DNA from: Halalkalicoccus sp. CG83
GTDB lineage: Archaea > Halobacteriota > Halobacteria > Halobacteriales > Halalkalicoccaceae
NCBI RefSeq assembly: GCF_037081715.1
Contig: NZ_JAZDDH010000001.1
Location: forward strand, 2,108,001-2,172,000
Reading direction: 5' to 3'
DNA: 64,000 nt
The notes under the pieces were generated by a model that saw nothing but the letters and a program-made list of their open reading frames with translations, made no database searches and was not told where the DNA came from. A program made the translations under genes and the position numbers. Within the stretch, counting starts at the first letter, position 1; each line of letters begins with the position of its first letter. Of the stretch, positions 44,182-52,798 are shown one piece after another.

Positions 44182-45220
44182 CGGCTCTCACTCGCTCCTG
44201 TTCGTCCTCAGCGGTCTCTCCTTCCTCCTCGGCCCACGCGAACAGCGCGCGCAGTTCGGCGCCGACCTCCTCGATCTCGTGGTCCTTCTCGGCCTGGCGG
44301 AGCTGGGTGTAGCTCGGTCGGCCGGCCTGGTTCTCCGCGATCCACTCGCGGGCGAACGTGCCGTCCTGTACGCCCTGGAGGACCTCCTCCATGTTCTCGC
44401 GGGCGTGCTCGTCGACGATCACGTCGCCCTTGGTGAGCCCGCCGTACTCCGCCGTATCGGACACCGAGTCCCACATCTCGCCGAGCCCGCCCTCGTACAT
44501 CAGGTCGACGATCAGCTTCATCTCGTTGAGACACTCGAAGTACGCCATCTGCGGGCTGTAGCCCGCGTCCACGAGCGTCTCGTAACCCTGTTTGATCAGG
44601 CTCGCGATCCCGCCACACAGCACCGCCTGTTCGCCGAAGAGGTCGGTCTCGGTCTCCTCACGGAAGGTGGTCTCGACTACACCCGCGCGCGTACAGCCGA
44701 TGGCTTGGGCGTACGCGAGCGCCTCCTCTTTCGCCTCGCCGGTCGCGTCCTGATACACCGCGAGCAGCGCGGGCGTCCCCTCGTCGTTCTCGTAGTTCCT
44801 CCTGAGGAGATGGCCCGGCGTCTTCGGCGCGATCATCGTCACGTCGACGTCCTCGGAGGGCTGGATCTGGTTGTAGTGGATGTTGAACCCGTGGGCGAAC
44901 TGGAGCGTGTTGCCGGGTTCGAGCTCCTCTTCGATCTCCTCGTAGACTGCGGGCTGGACGGTGTCTGGCACCAGCACGCTCACGATCTGCGCGCGGGCGG
45001 CGGCCTCCTTCGGCGTGGTCACCTCGAGACCGTCCTCCCGGACGGCCTCGCGCGAGGAGGAGTCCTCGCGCAGCCCGACCACGACGTCGATCCCGCTGTC
45101 GGCGAGGTTCTGTGCGTGGGCGTGGCCCTGGCTGCCGTAGCCGAGCACGGCTACGGTCTTGTCCTCGATCTGGCTTCGCTGTGCGTCTTCGTCGTAGTAG
45201 ATGGATGCGTCTTCAGTCAT
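44174..45220 (-). CDS. ilvC: Ketol-acid reductoisomerase
   Basis: IlvC converts acetolactate or acetohydroxybutyrate to the dihydroxy acid with NADPH and Mg2+. The 348-residue class I enzyme has [20 protein letters not shown] (Rossmann motif), [17 protein letters not shown] and the metal site [19 protein letters not shown] plus [20 protein letters not shown]. Start ATG 45220 overlaps ilvN by 8 nt. Confidence 0.96.
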   Translation of the reverse strand: MTEDASIYYDEDAQRSQIEDKTVAVLGYGSQGHAHAQNLADSGIDVVVGLREDSSSREAVREDGLEVTTPKEAAARAQIVSVLVPDTVQPAVYEEIEEELEPGNTLQFAHGFNIHYNQIQPSEDVDVTMIAPKTPGHLLRRNYENDEGTPALLAVYQDATGEAKEEALAYAQAIGCTRAGVVETTFREETETDLFGEQAVLCGGIASLIKQGYETLVDAGYSPQMAYFECLNEMKLIVDLMYEGGLGEMWDSVSDTAEYGGLTKGDVIVDEHARENMEEVLQGVQDGTFAREWIAENQAGRPSYTQLRQAEKDHEIEEVGAELRALFAWAEEEGETAEDEQERVRADD

Positions 45221-45908
45221 TGTTCGTCGGGGTCTGCCAGCGTTCGTGCATTCGTTCGTAGCGTTCCTCCTCGACATCGGTCGTCCACTCGTCGCCCCGG
45301 GCCATCGCGGTCTGGCCGGTGCGCGAGAGCTCGCGGATGCCGAACTGCTGGAACGCGTCGATCGCGTCGTCGATCTTCTGCTCGTCGCCCGTGATCTCGA
45401 CGGTGATGGTCTGCGGGCCGGCGTCGAGGGTCGTGCCGTCGTACATCTCCGTGACGGCGTGGACCTTGTCGGGGTCGCTGCCGTGGACCTTCACGATCAC
45501 CAGCTCGCGTCGGACGGCGTCGCGTCCGAGCTCCTGGACCGAGATGACGGGCACCAGCTTCTCGAGCTGTTTCTCGACCTGTCGGATGCCCGGCTCGGGC
45601 TCCTCGATCACCAGCGTGATGCGCGAGGTCTCGGGGTTGGTCGTCTCTCCGACCGTCAGGCTCTCGATGTTGAACTGGCGTCGGCTCACCAGCCCGGAGG
45701 CCCGCGCGAGCACCCCGGGCTCGTTCTTCACCAGCGCCGAGATCACCGTTCGCCGCGGGTGTCGTTCGGCCTCGACCTCGGGGTCGATCCGCGTCCCCTG
45801 GCTGTTTCGACGCCCGCTCGGACGGGGACGCGCCTCCGGCGGCGGTCCTCGAAGTCCGTTGGTTCGCTCGTACTCGCCCTCGATCTCGGTCTCGGTCTCC
45901 TGGCTCAT
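45213..45908 (-). CDS. ilvN: Acetolactate synthase regulatory (small) subunit
   Basis: IlvN binds valine through ACT domains and controls IlvB. The 231-residue product has an Arg/Pro-rich 48-residue arm, then the ACT domain [20 protein letters not shown] with [20 protein letters not shown], and a second ACT-like half [17 protein letters not shown] and [20 protein letters not shown]. The tail is longer than in bacterial IlvN/IlvH. It overlaps ilvB by 4 nt. Confidence 0.94.
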   Translation of the reverse strand: MSQETETEIEGEYERTNGLRGPPPEARPRPSGRRNSQGTRIDPEVEAERHPRRTVISALVKNEPGVLARASGLVSRRQFNIESLTVGETTNPETSRITLVIEEPEPGIRQVEKQLEKLVPVISVQELGRDAVRRELVIVKVHGSDPDKVHAVTEMYDGTTLDAGPQTITVEITGDEQKIDDAIDAFQQFGIRELSRTGQTAMARGDEWTTDVEEERYERMHERWQTPTNND

Positions 45909-47641
45909 AGCTGGTCCTCCGAGAGGGCGAACTGGCCGTTGTCCCCGCCGCTCGGCACCATCGGGTAGACGTTCGACTCGGGGTCGATGTGGAAGTCGAT
46001 CACCGAGGGTCCGTCGTACTCGAGGGCGGCCTCGACCGTCTCCGCGACCTCGTTGTACTCGGTCACCGAGAAACCGCATGCGCCGAACGCCTCGGCCAGC
46101 TTGTCGAACGCCGGCACCCACGGGTACTGCGAGGCGGAGTGACGGCCCTCGAAGAAGGCGTCCTGCCACTGGCGCACCATCCCGACCGAGGAGTTGTTCA
46201 ACACGGCGACCGTGATGTCGAGGTTCTCGTGGACCGCGACGGCCAGCTCCTGACACGTCATCAGGAAGGAGCCGTCGCCCTCGAAGCAGACGACGTCGCG
46301 GTCGGGCGCCGCGAGCTTCGCGCCGATCGCCGACGGCAGGCCGTAGCCCATCGTCCCCAGCCCGTGGGAGGAGACCCACGTCCGGGGGTGGCGGTAGGTC
46401 CAGTACTGACACGCCCACATCTGGTGCTGGCCGACGCCCGTCGTGACGATCGTCTCGTCGGGCGTCGCCTCGTCCATCGTCTCGACGACGAACTCCGGAC
46501 GCAGCAGTTCGTCCTCGGGCGCGGCGTAGTCCATCGGGTACTCCTCCTTCCACGTCTGACACTGCTCGCGCCACTCGCGTGCGTCGGGCGCGTGCTGCAG
46601 CTCCGCGTCGAGCTGCTCGAGCACCGTCGCGGCGTCGCCGATCGCGGCGACGTCCGCGGTGATGTTCTTCGAGATCTCCGCGGGGTCGATGTCGACGTGG
46701 AGGATCTGTGCGTCGGGCGCGAACGTCTCGACGCCGCCGGTCAGGCGGTCGTCGAACCGACAGCCCACCGCGAGCATCGTATCGCAGTGCGTGATCGCCA
46801 TGTTGGCGTAGCCGGTACCGTGCATGCCGGCCATCTCCATCGCCAGCTCGTGGTCCTCGGGGAACGACCCGAGCGCGGGCATCGTCGTCACGACGGGGAT
46901 CTCGTACTCGGTCGCGAACGCCCGAAGCTGCTCGGTTGCATCGCCCTTGATCACGCCGCCGCCGGCGAGGATGACGGGCTTCTCCGCGGCCTCGAGCGTT
47001 CGCGCGGCGGCCTCGATCGCCTCGTCGTCGGCCTCCATCTGCGGGTCGTACGTGTCGGGCGTTCGTGCTTCACCCGGGGCGCGGTCGGTTGCGCCGTTGG
47101 TGACGTCCTTCGGCAGGTCCACGACCGTCGGTCCCGGCCGACCGGTTCCTGAGAGCGCGAACGCCTCGCCGACGGTGTCGCCGACGGTGTCGGAGTCGGT
47201 CGCGAAGTAGTTCGTCTTCGTGATCGGCGCGGTGATCCCCGTCGTATCGGTCTCCTGGAACGCGTCGTTGCCGACGAACGCCGTCGGCACCTGGCCAGTG
47301 AGCGCGATCATCGGATCGGAGTCCATCGAGGCGTCGGCGATGCCGGTAACGAGGTTCGTCGCGCCCGGTCCGGAGGTCGCAAAGCAGACGCCCGGCTCGC
47401 CGCTGACGATCCCGTAGGCGTCGGCCGCGTGGGCCGCGCCCTGTTCGTGGGCCATCGTCACGTGGTGGATGTCGGAGTCGTAGAGCGCGTCGTAGACGGG
47501 CATGATCGCCCCGCCCTGGACGCCGAAACACGTCTCGACGCCGGCGCCCTCGAGCGCGGCGATGACCGACTCGGCGCCGGTCTCGACGGTTCGCTCCGCG
47601 TCGTCGGTCTCCTCGACCGGGGCGGTGACTCTCTCGCTCAT
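45905..47641 (-). CDS. ilvB: Acetolactate synthase catalytic (large) subunit
   Basis: IlvB is a ThDP- and FAD-dependent enzyme that condenses pyruvate with pyruvate or 2-oxobutyrate. The 578-residue product has VETCFGVQGGAIMPVYDAL, the catalytic Glu in MAHEQGAAHAADAYG, ALTGQVPTAFVGNDAFQETD and the ThDP motif GDGSFLMTCQELAVAV to VLNNSSVGMVRQWQ. The N terminus has a 25-residue acidic lead-in. Its ATG overlaps by 4 nt the stop of a 24-codon ORF, and a leader peptide lies about 140 nt upstream. Confidence 0.96.
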   Translation of the reverse strand: MSERVTAPVEETDDAERTVETGAESVIAALEGAGVETCFGVQGGAIMPVYDALYDSDIHHVTMAHEQGAAHAADAYGIVSGEPGVCFATSGPGATNLVTGIADASMDSDPMIALTGQVPTAFVGNDAFQETDTTGITAPITKTNYFATDSDTVGDTVGEAFALSGTGRPGPTVVDLPKDVTNGATDRAPGEARTPDTYDPQMEADDEAIEAAARTLEAAEKPVILAGGGVIKGDATEQLRAFATEYEIPVVTTMPALGSFPEDHELAMEMAGMHGTGYANMAITHCDTMLAVGCRFDDRLTGGVETFAPDAQILHVDIDPAEISKNITADVAAIGDAATVLEQLDAELQHAPDAREWREQCQTWKEEYPMDYAAPEDELLRPEFVVETMDEATPDETIVTTGVGQHQMWACQYWTYRHPRTWVSSHGLGTMGYGLPSAIGAKLAAPDRDVVCFEGDGSFLMTCQELAVAVHENLDITVAVLNNSSVGMVRQWQDAFFEGRHSASQYPWVPAFDKLAEAFGACGFSVTEYNEVAETVEAALEYDGPSVIDFHIDPESNVYPMVPSGGDNGQFALSEDQL

Positions 47642-47712
47642 CGTTGGGTCGCTCCGTGGTTGGTTTGCGTGCGATGCTGCGGTCGGTTCGGGGTGTAATC
47701 GGGAACGTACAT
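47638..47712 (-). CDS. Small upstream ORF overlapping the ilvB start
   Basis: A 24-residue frame from ATG 47712 (MYVPDYTPNRPQHRTQ) ends at TGA 47638-47640, sharing 4 nt (ATGA) with the ilvB start. All later junctions of this operon overlap by 4 or 8 nt in the same way, so ribosomes finishing this ORF could re-initiate on ilvB. It has no Shine-Dalgarno sequence. The peptide itself, basic and Pro/Gln-rich, is probably unimportant. Confidence 0.5.
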   Translation of the reverse strand: MYVPDYTPNRPQHRTQTNHGATQR

Positions 47713-47773
47713 GGGTAGCGCGCGTGCTGTGGTTCGGGAGAACGGTGCGATCGGATCGGGGGAGGTGGGTGGT

Positions 47774-47792
47774 GTAGGGGCTAGACCCCTAC
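47774..47792 (-). promoter_or_regulatory. Perfect 7-bp hairpin over the leader-peptide stop codon
   Basis: Read on the minus strand, GTAGGGG-TCTAG-CCCCTAC is a perfect 7-bp, GC-rich stem with a 5-nt loop. The left arm holds the last Val-Gly-Val codons of the leader and the loop holds its TAG. A ribosome at the stop would melt it; one stalled on the Leu-Ile-Ile codons just before would not. No T-tract follows, so it is not a simple archaeal terminator. Confidence 0.6.
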
Positions 47793-47867
47793 GATAATGA
47801 GCGCGCGTGCCACGGTCGCGTCGCTGGTGGACGCCTGTGTGCCCCGACCAGCGGTCGCCGTGTTCAT
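47781..47867 (-). CDS. Putative ilv leader peptide, 28 aa, ending LIIVGV
   Basis: A 29-codon frame starts at ATG 47867, about 30 nt downstream of a TATA-like TTTATG (near 47895-47901) and so probably leaderless at the 5' end of the ilvB transcript. The peptide is Ala/Thr-rich and then ends ARALIIVGV, placing Leu, Ile, Ile, Val and Val in its last six residues, directly before the stop. The GTA, GGG, GTC and TAG codons form one arm and the loop of a perfect hairpin. This is the design of branched-chain amino-acid attenuator peptides in bacteria. Confidence 0.65.
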   Translation of the reverse strand: MNTATAGRGTQASTSDATVARALIIVGV

Positions 47868-47893
47868 CTACTCGATCGGTGGGCATCGGGCCC

Positions 47894-47902
47894 GCATAAA
47901 CC
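47894..47902 (-). promoter_or_regulatory. TATA-like element for the ilvB leader transcript
   Basis: On the minus strand the sequence GGTTTATGC, centred about 30 nt upstream of ATG 47867, stands out in an otherwise very GC-rich region. It predicts transcription starting at or a few bases before the leader-peptide ATG, giving ilvB a 5' leader of about 230 nt. Confidence 0.5.
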
Positions 47903-47971
47903 TTCCGCGAGCCGCAAGCGTTGCCGGGCCCGACCCGCGGCTGGCGGGGGGCTGACCGAGGCGTGTTCATC

Positions 47972-49193
47972 TTACGCGCGTACCTCCTCGTGGCTTACGC
48001 CGATCTCGCGCGCGAAGCGCTTGACGTCGGATCTGGTGACGCGGTTCTTCTCCGCGCCGTGGTCCTTCACCCGCCGGGTGATCTCCTTGACCTCGTCGTC
48101 GGTGGGGGAGAAGCCCGCCTCGTCCAGGAACTGCCGGACCGAGTGGGTGCCGGTGTGTTTTCCGAGCACCAGTTCGCGGCGCGCGCCGACCATCTCGGGG
48201 GTCATCACGCCCGGCTCGAACGTGTCGCTGTTCTCGATGACGCCGGCGGCGTGGATCCCGCTCTCGTGGGAGAAGGCGTTCTGGCCCACGATCGGCTTGT
48301 TCGCCGGGACGGGGACGTCGCTCTTCTCCTCGATCATCCGCGACAGCTCGGTGATGCGCGTCGTGTCGATGCCGGTGTCGACGCCGTAGATCGCCTCGGC
48401 GGCCATCACGACCTCCTCGTAGGCCGCGTTGCCCGCGCGCTCGCCGATGCCGTTGACGCTCACCTGGGCCTGCTCGGCGCCGGCCTCGAAGCCGGCGATG
48501 GCGTTCGCGCTCGCCATCCCGAAGTCGTCGTGGGCGTGGACGTCGATCCGCGCGTCGGTGTGCTCCTTCACCTCGCGGACCAGCGAGCCCATTCGGCTGG
48601 GGCTCGCGACCCCGCAGGTGTCGGGAATGTTGATCCAGTCGACGCCGACCTCGTCGACGGCCTCGACGATCTCCATCAGGAACGCGGTGTCCGTTCGGGT
48701 GGCGTCCATCGGCGAGAACATCACCTCGACGCCGGCCTCGTTGGCCCGGCGGACCGCCTCGACGGCCTGCTCGGTGACGTCCCCGCGGGTCGCGTGCATC
48801 GAGTCCTCGATCTGGACGTCGCTGGTGGAGACGAACGTGTGCACCATGTCGACGCCGCTGTCGATCGCTGCCTCGATGTCCTTCTCGACCACCCGGGCCA
48901 GCCCGCAGGTGGTCGTGTGCGTTGCCTTGGCGATGTCCCGGACGGCCTCGAACTCGGCGTCGCCGTTGACCGGGAAGCCCGCCTCGATGACGTGGGTGCC
49001 CATCTCGTCGAGCACCGCCGCTATCTCGCGTTTGTCGTCGTACGAGAACGAAGTTCGAGGCGTCTGTTCGCCGTCCCGGAGCGTAGTATCGAAGACCCGT
49101 GCGGTCTCGATCTCGTTATTGGAAGCTAACGTGCCCTGGAAGAACTCGACCCCCCCGACTGGTGTCGGAGGAGCCCATGGTGTGATCGGACAT
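47972..49193 (-). CDS. leuA: 2-isopropylmalate synthase, with a frameshift near the start
   Basis: LeuA condenses acetyl-CoA with 2-oxoisovalerate, the first step to leucine. The in-phase part contains VFDTTLRDGEQTPRTSFSYD (metal-binding DTTLRDGEQ), INIPDTCGVASPSR, IDVHAHDDFGMASANA (HAHDD metal site) and NAFSHESGIHAAGV. The true N terminus, from ATG 49193 (MSDHTMGSSDTSRG), is out of phase: a run of seven C on the plus strand (49150-49156) must lose one base to join GVEFFQGTLASNNEI. A TATA-like TTTATATA at about 49219-49226 fits a leaderless start at 49193. Only GTG 49015 is available without the correction. Citramalate synthase is a less likely alternative. Confidence 0.85.
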
Positions 49194-49502
49194 GGTATCT
49201 GGAGTCAGGGCCAGCCCAGTATATAAACCTGTCCGTCCGGCCGTGCCCTCCCTCCGGATCGTCGTTCACGATCCGCGTCACGAACGCCGCAATCGCACGA
49301 CTGAAGCGACGTTTAAGGTGTACAATCACATTATACGGATACCTACGCGATCGCGACGCCGGGCCCGTTCGCGTCGACGCTCGTGAAAATTCCGTCCCGA
49401 ATCGATTGAAACGTACTTCCGAGGCTGGAGCGCGCGCTCGAAACTGGACGGACGTACGGCCGGGGTGTACACTGAAGGGGCCGGCGAACCAAGGACGAAC
49501 GC
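49194..49502. other. Intergenic, promoters only
   Basis: Holds the leuA TATA-like element (about 49219-49226, minus strand) and a second AT-rich island at 49310-49340. No protein-like frame is seen on the plus strand. A Val/Ile-containing minus-strand frame from GTG 49329 is noted but not convincing. Confidence 0.4.
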
Positions 49503-49955
49503 ATGACGAACGATCAAGTACTCGAGATCCTGCGTGAGGCGTACAACGACGAGATGGAGACGGTGATGAACTACATGACTAACTCCATCGTCCTCGACGG
49601 GGTCCACGCAGAGGAGATCAAGGATAGCCTCGAACAGGACATCGACGAGGAGCTCAACCACGCACGGATGCTCGGCGAGCGGCTCAAGTACTTCGACGCC
49701 CGTCCGGGCGGCTCCTACGAGTTCGAGGCGCGCCAGGAGGGGCTCCAGCCCCCCGAGGACAGCACGGACATCCTCACCGTGATCGACGGCGTGATCGAGG
49801 CCGAGGAGGACGCCATCGAGACCTACCGCTCGCTGATCGACGCCGCCGAGGAGGCGAACGACCCCGTCACGGAGGACCTGGCGGTCCAGCTGCTCGCGGA
49901 CGAGGAGGCCCACCGCGGTGAGTTCCGCGGCTTCCGCAAGGAGTACAAGGACTAG
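49503..49955 (+). CDS. Ferritin-like domain protein
   Basis: The 150-residue four-helix protein has a di-iron style set of Glu/His pairs: REAYNDEMETVMNYM, DEELNHARMLGERLKYF, EAEEDAIETYRSLI and ADEEAHRGEFRGF, one per helix. Such proteins oxidise or store iron or protect against oxygen. Length is that of the ferritin-like/rubrerythrin-core group rather than Dps or bacterioferritin. The next gene lies 44 nt downstream. Confidence 0.85.
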   Translation: MTNDQVLEILREAYNDEMETVMNYMTNSIVLDGVHAEEIKDSLEQDIDEELNHARMLGERLKYFDARPGGSYEFEARQEGLQPPEDSTDILTVIDGVIEAEEDAIETYRSLIDAAEEANDPVTEDLAVQLLADEEAHRGEFRGFRKEYKD

Positions 49956-49999
49956 CGGACAGCCGAACGGTTTTTGCGGTCGGGGATCCACCCCCGCGT

Positions 50000-50293
50000 A
50001 TGGCCGACTTCGGGCTCGATCTCAGGACCGTGGAGGAACACATCGACACCGACGATGAGAGCGACACGAGACGGGTCTCGCTCGGCGTGCTCGACGGGAC
50101 GACCCCATCGGAGGAGTGGATCGCCGCGGTCGACCGCGGCGAGGTGCTCGTGCTCGCCGTCGAGGGCGAGCTGAACGAGCTCGCCTCGGGCTTCGCCCGC
50201 GAGATCAGCGAGTCCGGGGGCGAACTCGTCCACTTCCGGGAGTTCCTCGTCGTCACGCCGCCGGGCGTGAGCGTCGACACGAGGCGCCTCTGA
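50000..50293 (+). CDS. Conserved haloarchaeal protein, DUF5779-like
   Basis: The 97-residue acidic product begins MADFGLDLRTVEEHIDTDDE and has VLVLAVEGELNELASGFARE and VVTPPGVSVDTRRL. It appears to be one small alpha/beta domain and matches my memory of the short haloarchaeal DUF5779 family. Function unknown. It may be co-transcribed with the ferritin-like gene. Confidence 0.7.
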   Translation: MADFGLDLRTVEEHIDTDDESDTRRVSLGVLDGTTPSEEWIAAVDRGEVLVLAVEGELNELASGFAREISESGGELVHFREFLVVTPPGVSVDTRRL

Positions 50294-50346
50294 TCGAGCG
50301 CCGAACGCGTCGCTTTTTACGTACCGGCGACACGGATCGACCCGGC

Positions 50347-50676
50347 GTAGGGGAGCTCTCCCCGCCGAACCTGACGCTGATGGGGCCCGGCCCGAGCAAC
50401 GTCCATCCATGCGTGTTGCGCGCGATGAGCACTCCGCTCGTCGGCCACCTCGACCCTCGTTCGTCGAGATCATGGATGAGACACGGGCACTATTACGCTA
50501 CGCGTTTCGTACCGACAACCGGTGGACGCGGCCCGTCTCGGGCACCGGATCGGCGGCGATGGAGGCCGCCATCGGCAACGCGGCCGACCCGGTGACACGG
50601 TGCTCGTGCCGGCGAACGGCTACTTCGGCGGGCACATGACGGGCATGGCCCGACGCGCCGGTCGCGAACGACCAGC
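50347..50676 (+). pseudogene. Truncated alanine-glyoxylate/serine-pyruvate aminotransferase
   Basis: Three frames in turn spell the N terminus of a class V PLP aminotransferase: LTLMGPGPSNVHPCVLRAMS with TPLVGHLDP, then FVEIMDETRALLRYAFRTDN with RPVSGTGSAAMEAAIGNAAD, then DTVLVPANGYFGGHMTGMAR. One base is missing near 50460 and another near 50592. The frame has no start codon and stops after about 110 of roughly 390 expected residues, abutting the converging MFS gene. Confidence 0.75.
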
Positions 50677-51954
50677 TCACCACTCGATCAGCGCGGCGGC
50701 GCCGTGGGAGCGGACGAGGATCGCGAGGAGGGTCGCCACGCCCGTGATCGCGAACGCGCCGCCGACGTAGAACACCGACGCCATGCTCACGGTCGTCATG
50801 AGCCACCCGCCCAGGAGCGGCGCGATCACGCTGCCGGGCCGCCAGACGAGCTCTCGGAGCCCGAAGCTGGAGGCGACCCCGCCCTCCGAGGTGCCCTCGT
50901 CGGCGAACAGCGCCATGCTCGCGGGTTCGCGGAGGCTGTCGGCCACGCCGAGCAGCCCGGAGAGGGCCACCAACGGGACGAACGCGGGCGAGAGCTCGCC
51001 GACGAGCGGGTAGCCCGCGGGCAGCGAGAGCCACGCGCCGATGGCGGGCGAGAACGGCACGCAGAGCGCGACGACGCCGTAGAGGCCACCACCGACGAAG
51101 ACGAACGCGGCCCGGCCGTACCCGTCGGAGAGCCGGCCGGTGAACGGCTGGCAGAGCATGTTGGTGAACTTCTCGGCGACGACGGTGAGGCTCACCGCGA
51201 GCGCGCCGTAGGCCAGTCCGCCCTGGGCGGCCGTCACCCCGGCGTAGATCGGCACCCAGGTCCGGACGAGCGTCACGGCGAAGGCGTACTGCACGCGAAA
51301 GCTCGTGAGCGTGAGGATCCGACGGTTGAGCGCGAGATCGGCGAACGGGAACCCCCCGACCCGGGTCTCGTCGGGCTCCAGGTAGCGAACGCTCCCGAGC
51401 CACGCGACCGTCGTCAGGACGACGATGACGGCGAAGACGGGGGTGAAGCCGAACGCCTCGTAGAGCGCGCCCGCCGAGAGGCTTCCGAGGATGGAGGCGG
51501 CGAAGCTCGCAGCGTTGGCCTTTCCGATGTGGTTCGCCCGGGTGCCGCCCGCGGCGATCTGACCGACCAGCGAGAGGCTCATCAGTCCCGCGCCGGTCAC
51601 CGCGATGCCCTGAAGCCCGCGCGCGAGGACGAGCGAGGCGCTCGAGTCGACCAGCGGGAACAGCGCGTAGGCGACCGCGCCGAGCCCGAGCGAACAGAGC
51701 AGAACGAGGCGCTTGTCGAAGCGATCGCCGGCCCACGCGAGCGGGACGACGGCGGCCGTCTGCGCGAGCGTAAACCCGGAGGTGTACATCCCGATGACGA
51801 ACCCGGCGCCGACGGTCACGCCGAGGACGCTCGTCGCCGAGGGATCGAGCGCGTTGATGTAGTACGGGAGCAGCGTGATCAGCGTGATGAAGCCGAACCC
51901 CTCGGCGAACCGCGCGGCGTACAGGGTGAGAAACTGGGCTCGCTCGTCGTCCAC
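50677..51954 (-). CDS. Major facilitator superfamily transporter
   Basis: The 425-residue product has 12 predicted transmembrane helices with the MFS loop motifs LAWAGDRFDKRLVLL and FTGRLSDGYGRAAFV, and RGLQGIAVTGAGLMSLSLVG. Sequence style is that of haloarchaeal multidrug-type exporters. Its 3' end abuts the truncated aminotransferase, suggesting a deletion or insertion joined the two. Confidence 0.88.
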   Translation of the reverse strand: MDDERAQFLTLYAARFAEGFGFITLITLLPYYINALDPSATSVLGVTVGAGFVIGMYTSGFTLAQTAAVVPLAWAGDRFDKRLVLLCSLGLGAVAYALFPLVDSSASLVLARGLQGIAVTGAGLMSLSLVGQIAAGGTRANHIGKANAASFAASILGSLSAGALYEAFGFTPVFAVIVVLTTVAWLGSVRYLEPDETRVGGFPFADLALNRRILTLTSFRVQYAFAVTLVRTWVPIYAGVTAAQGGLAYGALAVSLTVVAEKFTNMLCQPFTGRLSDGYGRAAFVFVGGGLYGVVALCVPFSPAIGAWLSLPAGYPLVGELSPAFVPLVALSGLLGVADSLREPASMALFADEGTSEGGVASSFGLRELVWRPGSVIAPLLGGWLMTTVSMASVFYVGGAFAITGVATLLAILVRSHGAAALIEW

Positions 51955-51996
51955 ACCGGTCGTGGCGATGGCTCCCGAATAGCCCTTTCGAAGCGA

Positions 51997-52674
51997 CTAT
52001 CGGAACGTCAGGTAGTGGCCGTCGGGGTCCCGAACCCGAACGCCGTCCTCTACCTCCTCGACCGCACACGCCCGATCGGCGACCCGGTCGGCGGCTCCTT
52101 GGGGATCCTCGACCCCGAACCCCAGATCGACGTGGACGCCGCCGCGCGCGTCGGCGAGTCCCAACTGGGGCTCCCAGAGTTCGAGGTCCGTCGGCCCCGA
52201 GAGGCGGATCCGACGCCGCTCGCTCCCGCGGTCCGCGACCTCGAATCCGAGATCGGCGTAGAACGACTCCGCACGCTCGAGGTCCGTCACCTCGAGGACC
52301 ACCTCGAAGATCCCGGTGATCCCCTCGCCCTCGTCGTTCGACTGGCCGATCTCGACGCAGTGGTCGTCGGGATCGTCGAAGTAGAGCGACTTCGCGGAGC
52401 CGAAGACGTGCTCCTCGAGCTCGAACGACTCGGAGAGGTGGTCGTACCACCCGTCGTACGCCGCCGCGGGCGTCGAGAAGGCGTAGTGGACGTGGAGGCC
52501 GCCGCGGGGCACCCCCGTGGGCCGGCGCACCACGAGCGTCGTCTTGCCCGCCTCGAAGGCGACCTCACGGTCGGTCTCGCGTTCGATCGCCAGGTCGAGG
52601 TGTTCGACGTAGAACGCACGGGCCCGGTCGAGATGCTTGACCTCGAGTGCGAGCCACTCCAGCGTGTCGAGCAT
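51997..52674 (-). CDS. Two-domain VOC-family protein
   Basis: The 225-residue product has two glyoxalase-fold halves: MLDTLEWLALEVKHLDRARA to DDPDDHCVEIGQS, and GIFEVVLEVTDLERAESFYA to VRDPDGHYLTF. Metal-ligand positions are partly kept (HVHYAFSTP, HCVEIG). Ring-cleavage, glyoxalase or resistance functions are possible. It starts at 52674, is divergent from the gene at 52799 and lies 42 nt upstream of the MFS gene on the same strand. Confidence 0.83.
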   Translation of the reverse strand: MLDTLEWLALEVKHLDRARAFYVEHLDLAIERETDREVAFEAGKTTLVVRRPTGVPRGGLHVHYAFSTPAAAYDGWYDHLSESFELEEHVFGSAKSLYFDDPDDHCVEIGQSNDEGEGITGIFEVVLEVTDLERAESFYADLGFEVADRGSERRRIRLSGPTDLELWEPQLGLADARGGVHVDLGFGVEDPQGAADRVADRACAVEEVEDGVRVRDPDGHYLTFR

Positions 52675-52798
52675 GGCACCACTGCGTGCGCGGACCACAT
52701 ATATCGTCGGCCGCGGCCGCCACGACCGGTCGGGACCGCGTCGCGAGCCGACGGGTGCCGGGCGGCGTTTTATCCCCGCGTGGGACGTACTCCGGACC

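Noticed and set aside
49126-49329. A Val/Ile-containing minus-strand frame upstream of leuA as a possible leader peptide
   Set aside because: It overlaps the leuA TATA element and start, so it would not be on the leuA transcript predicted to begin near 49193.
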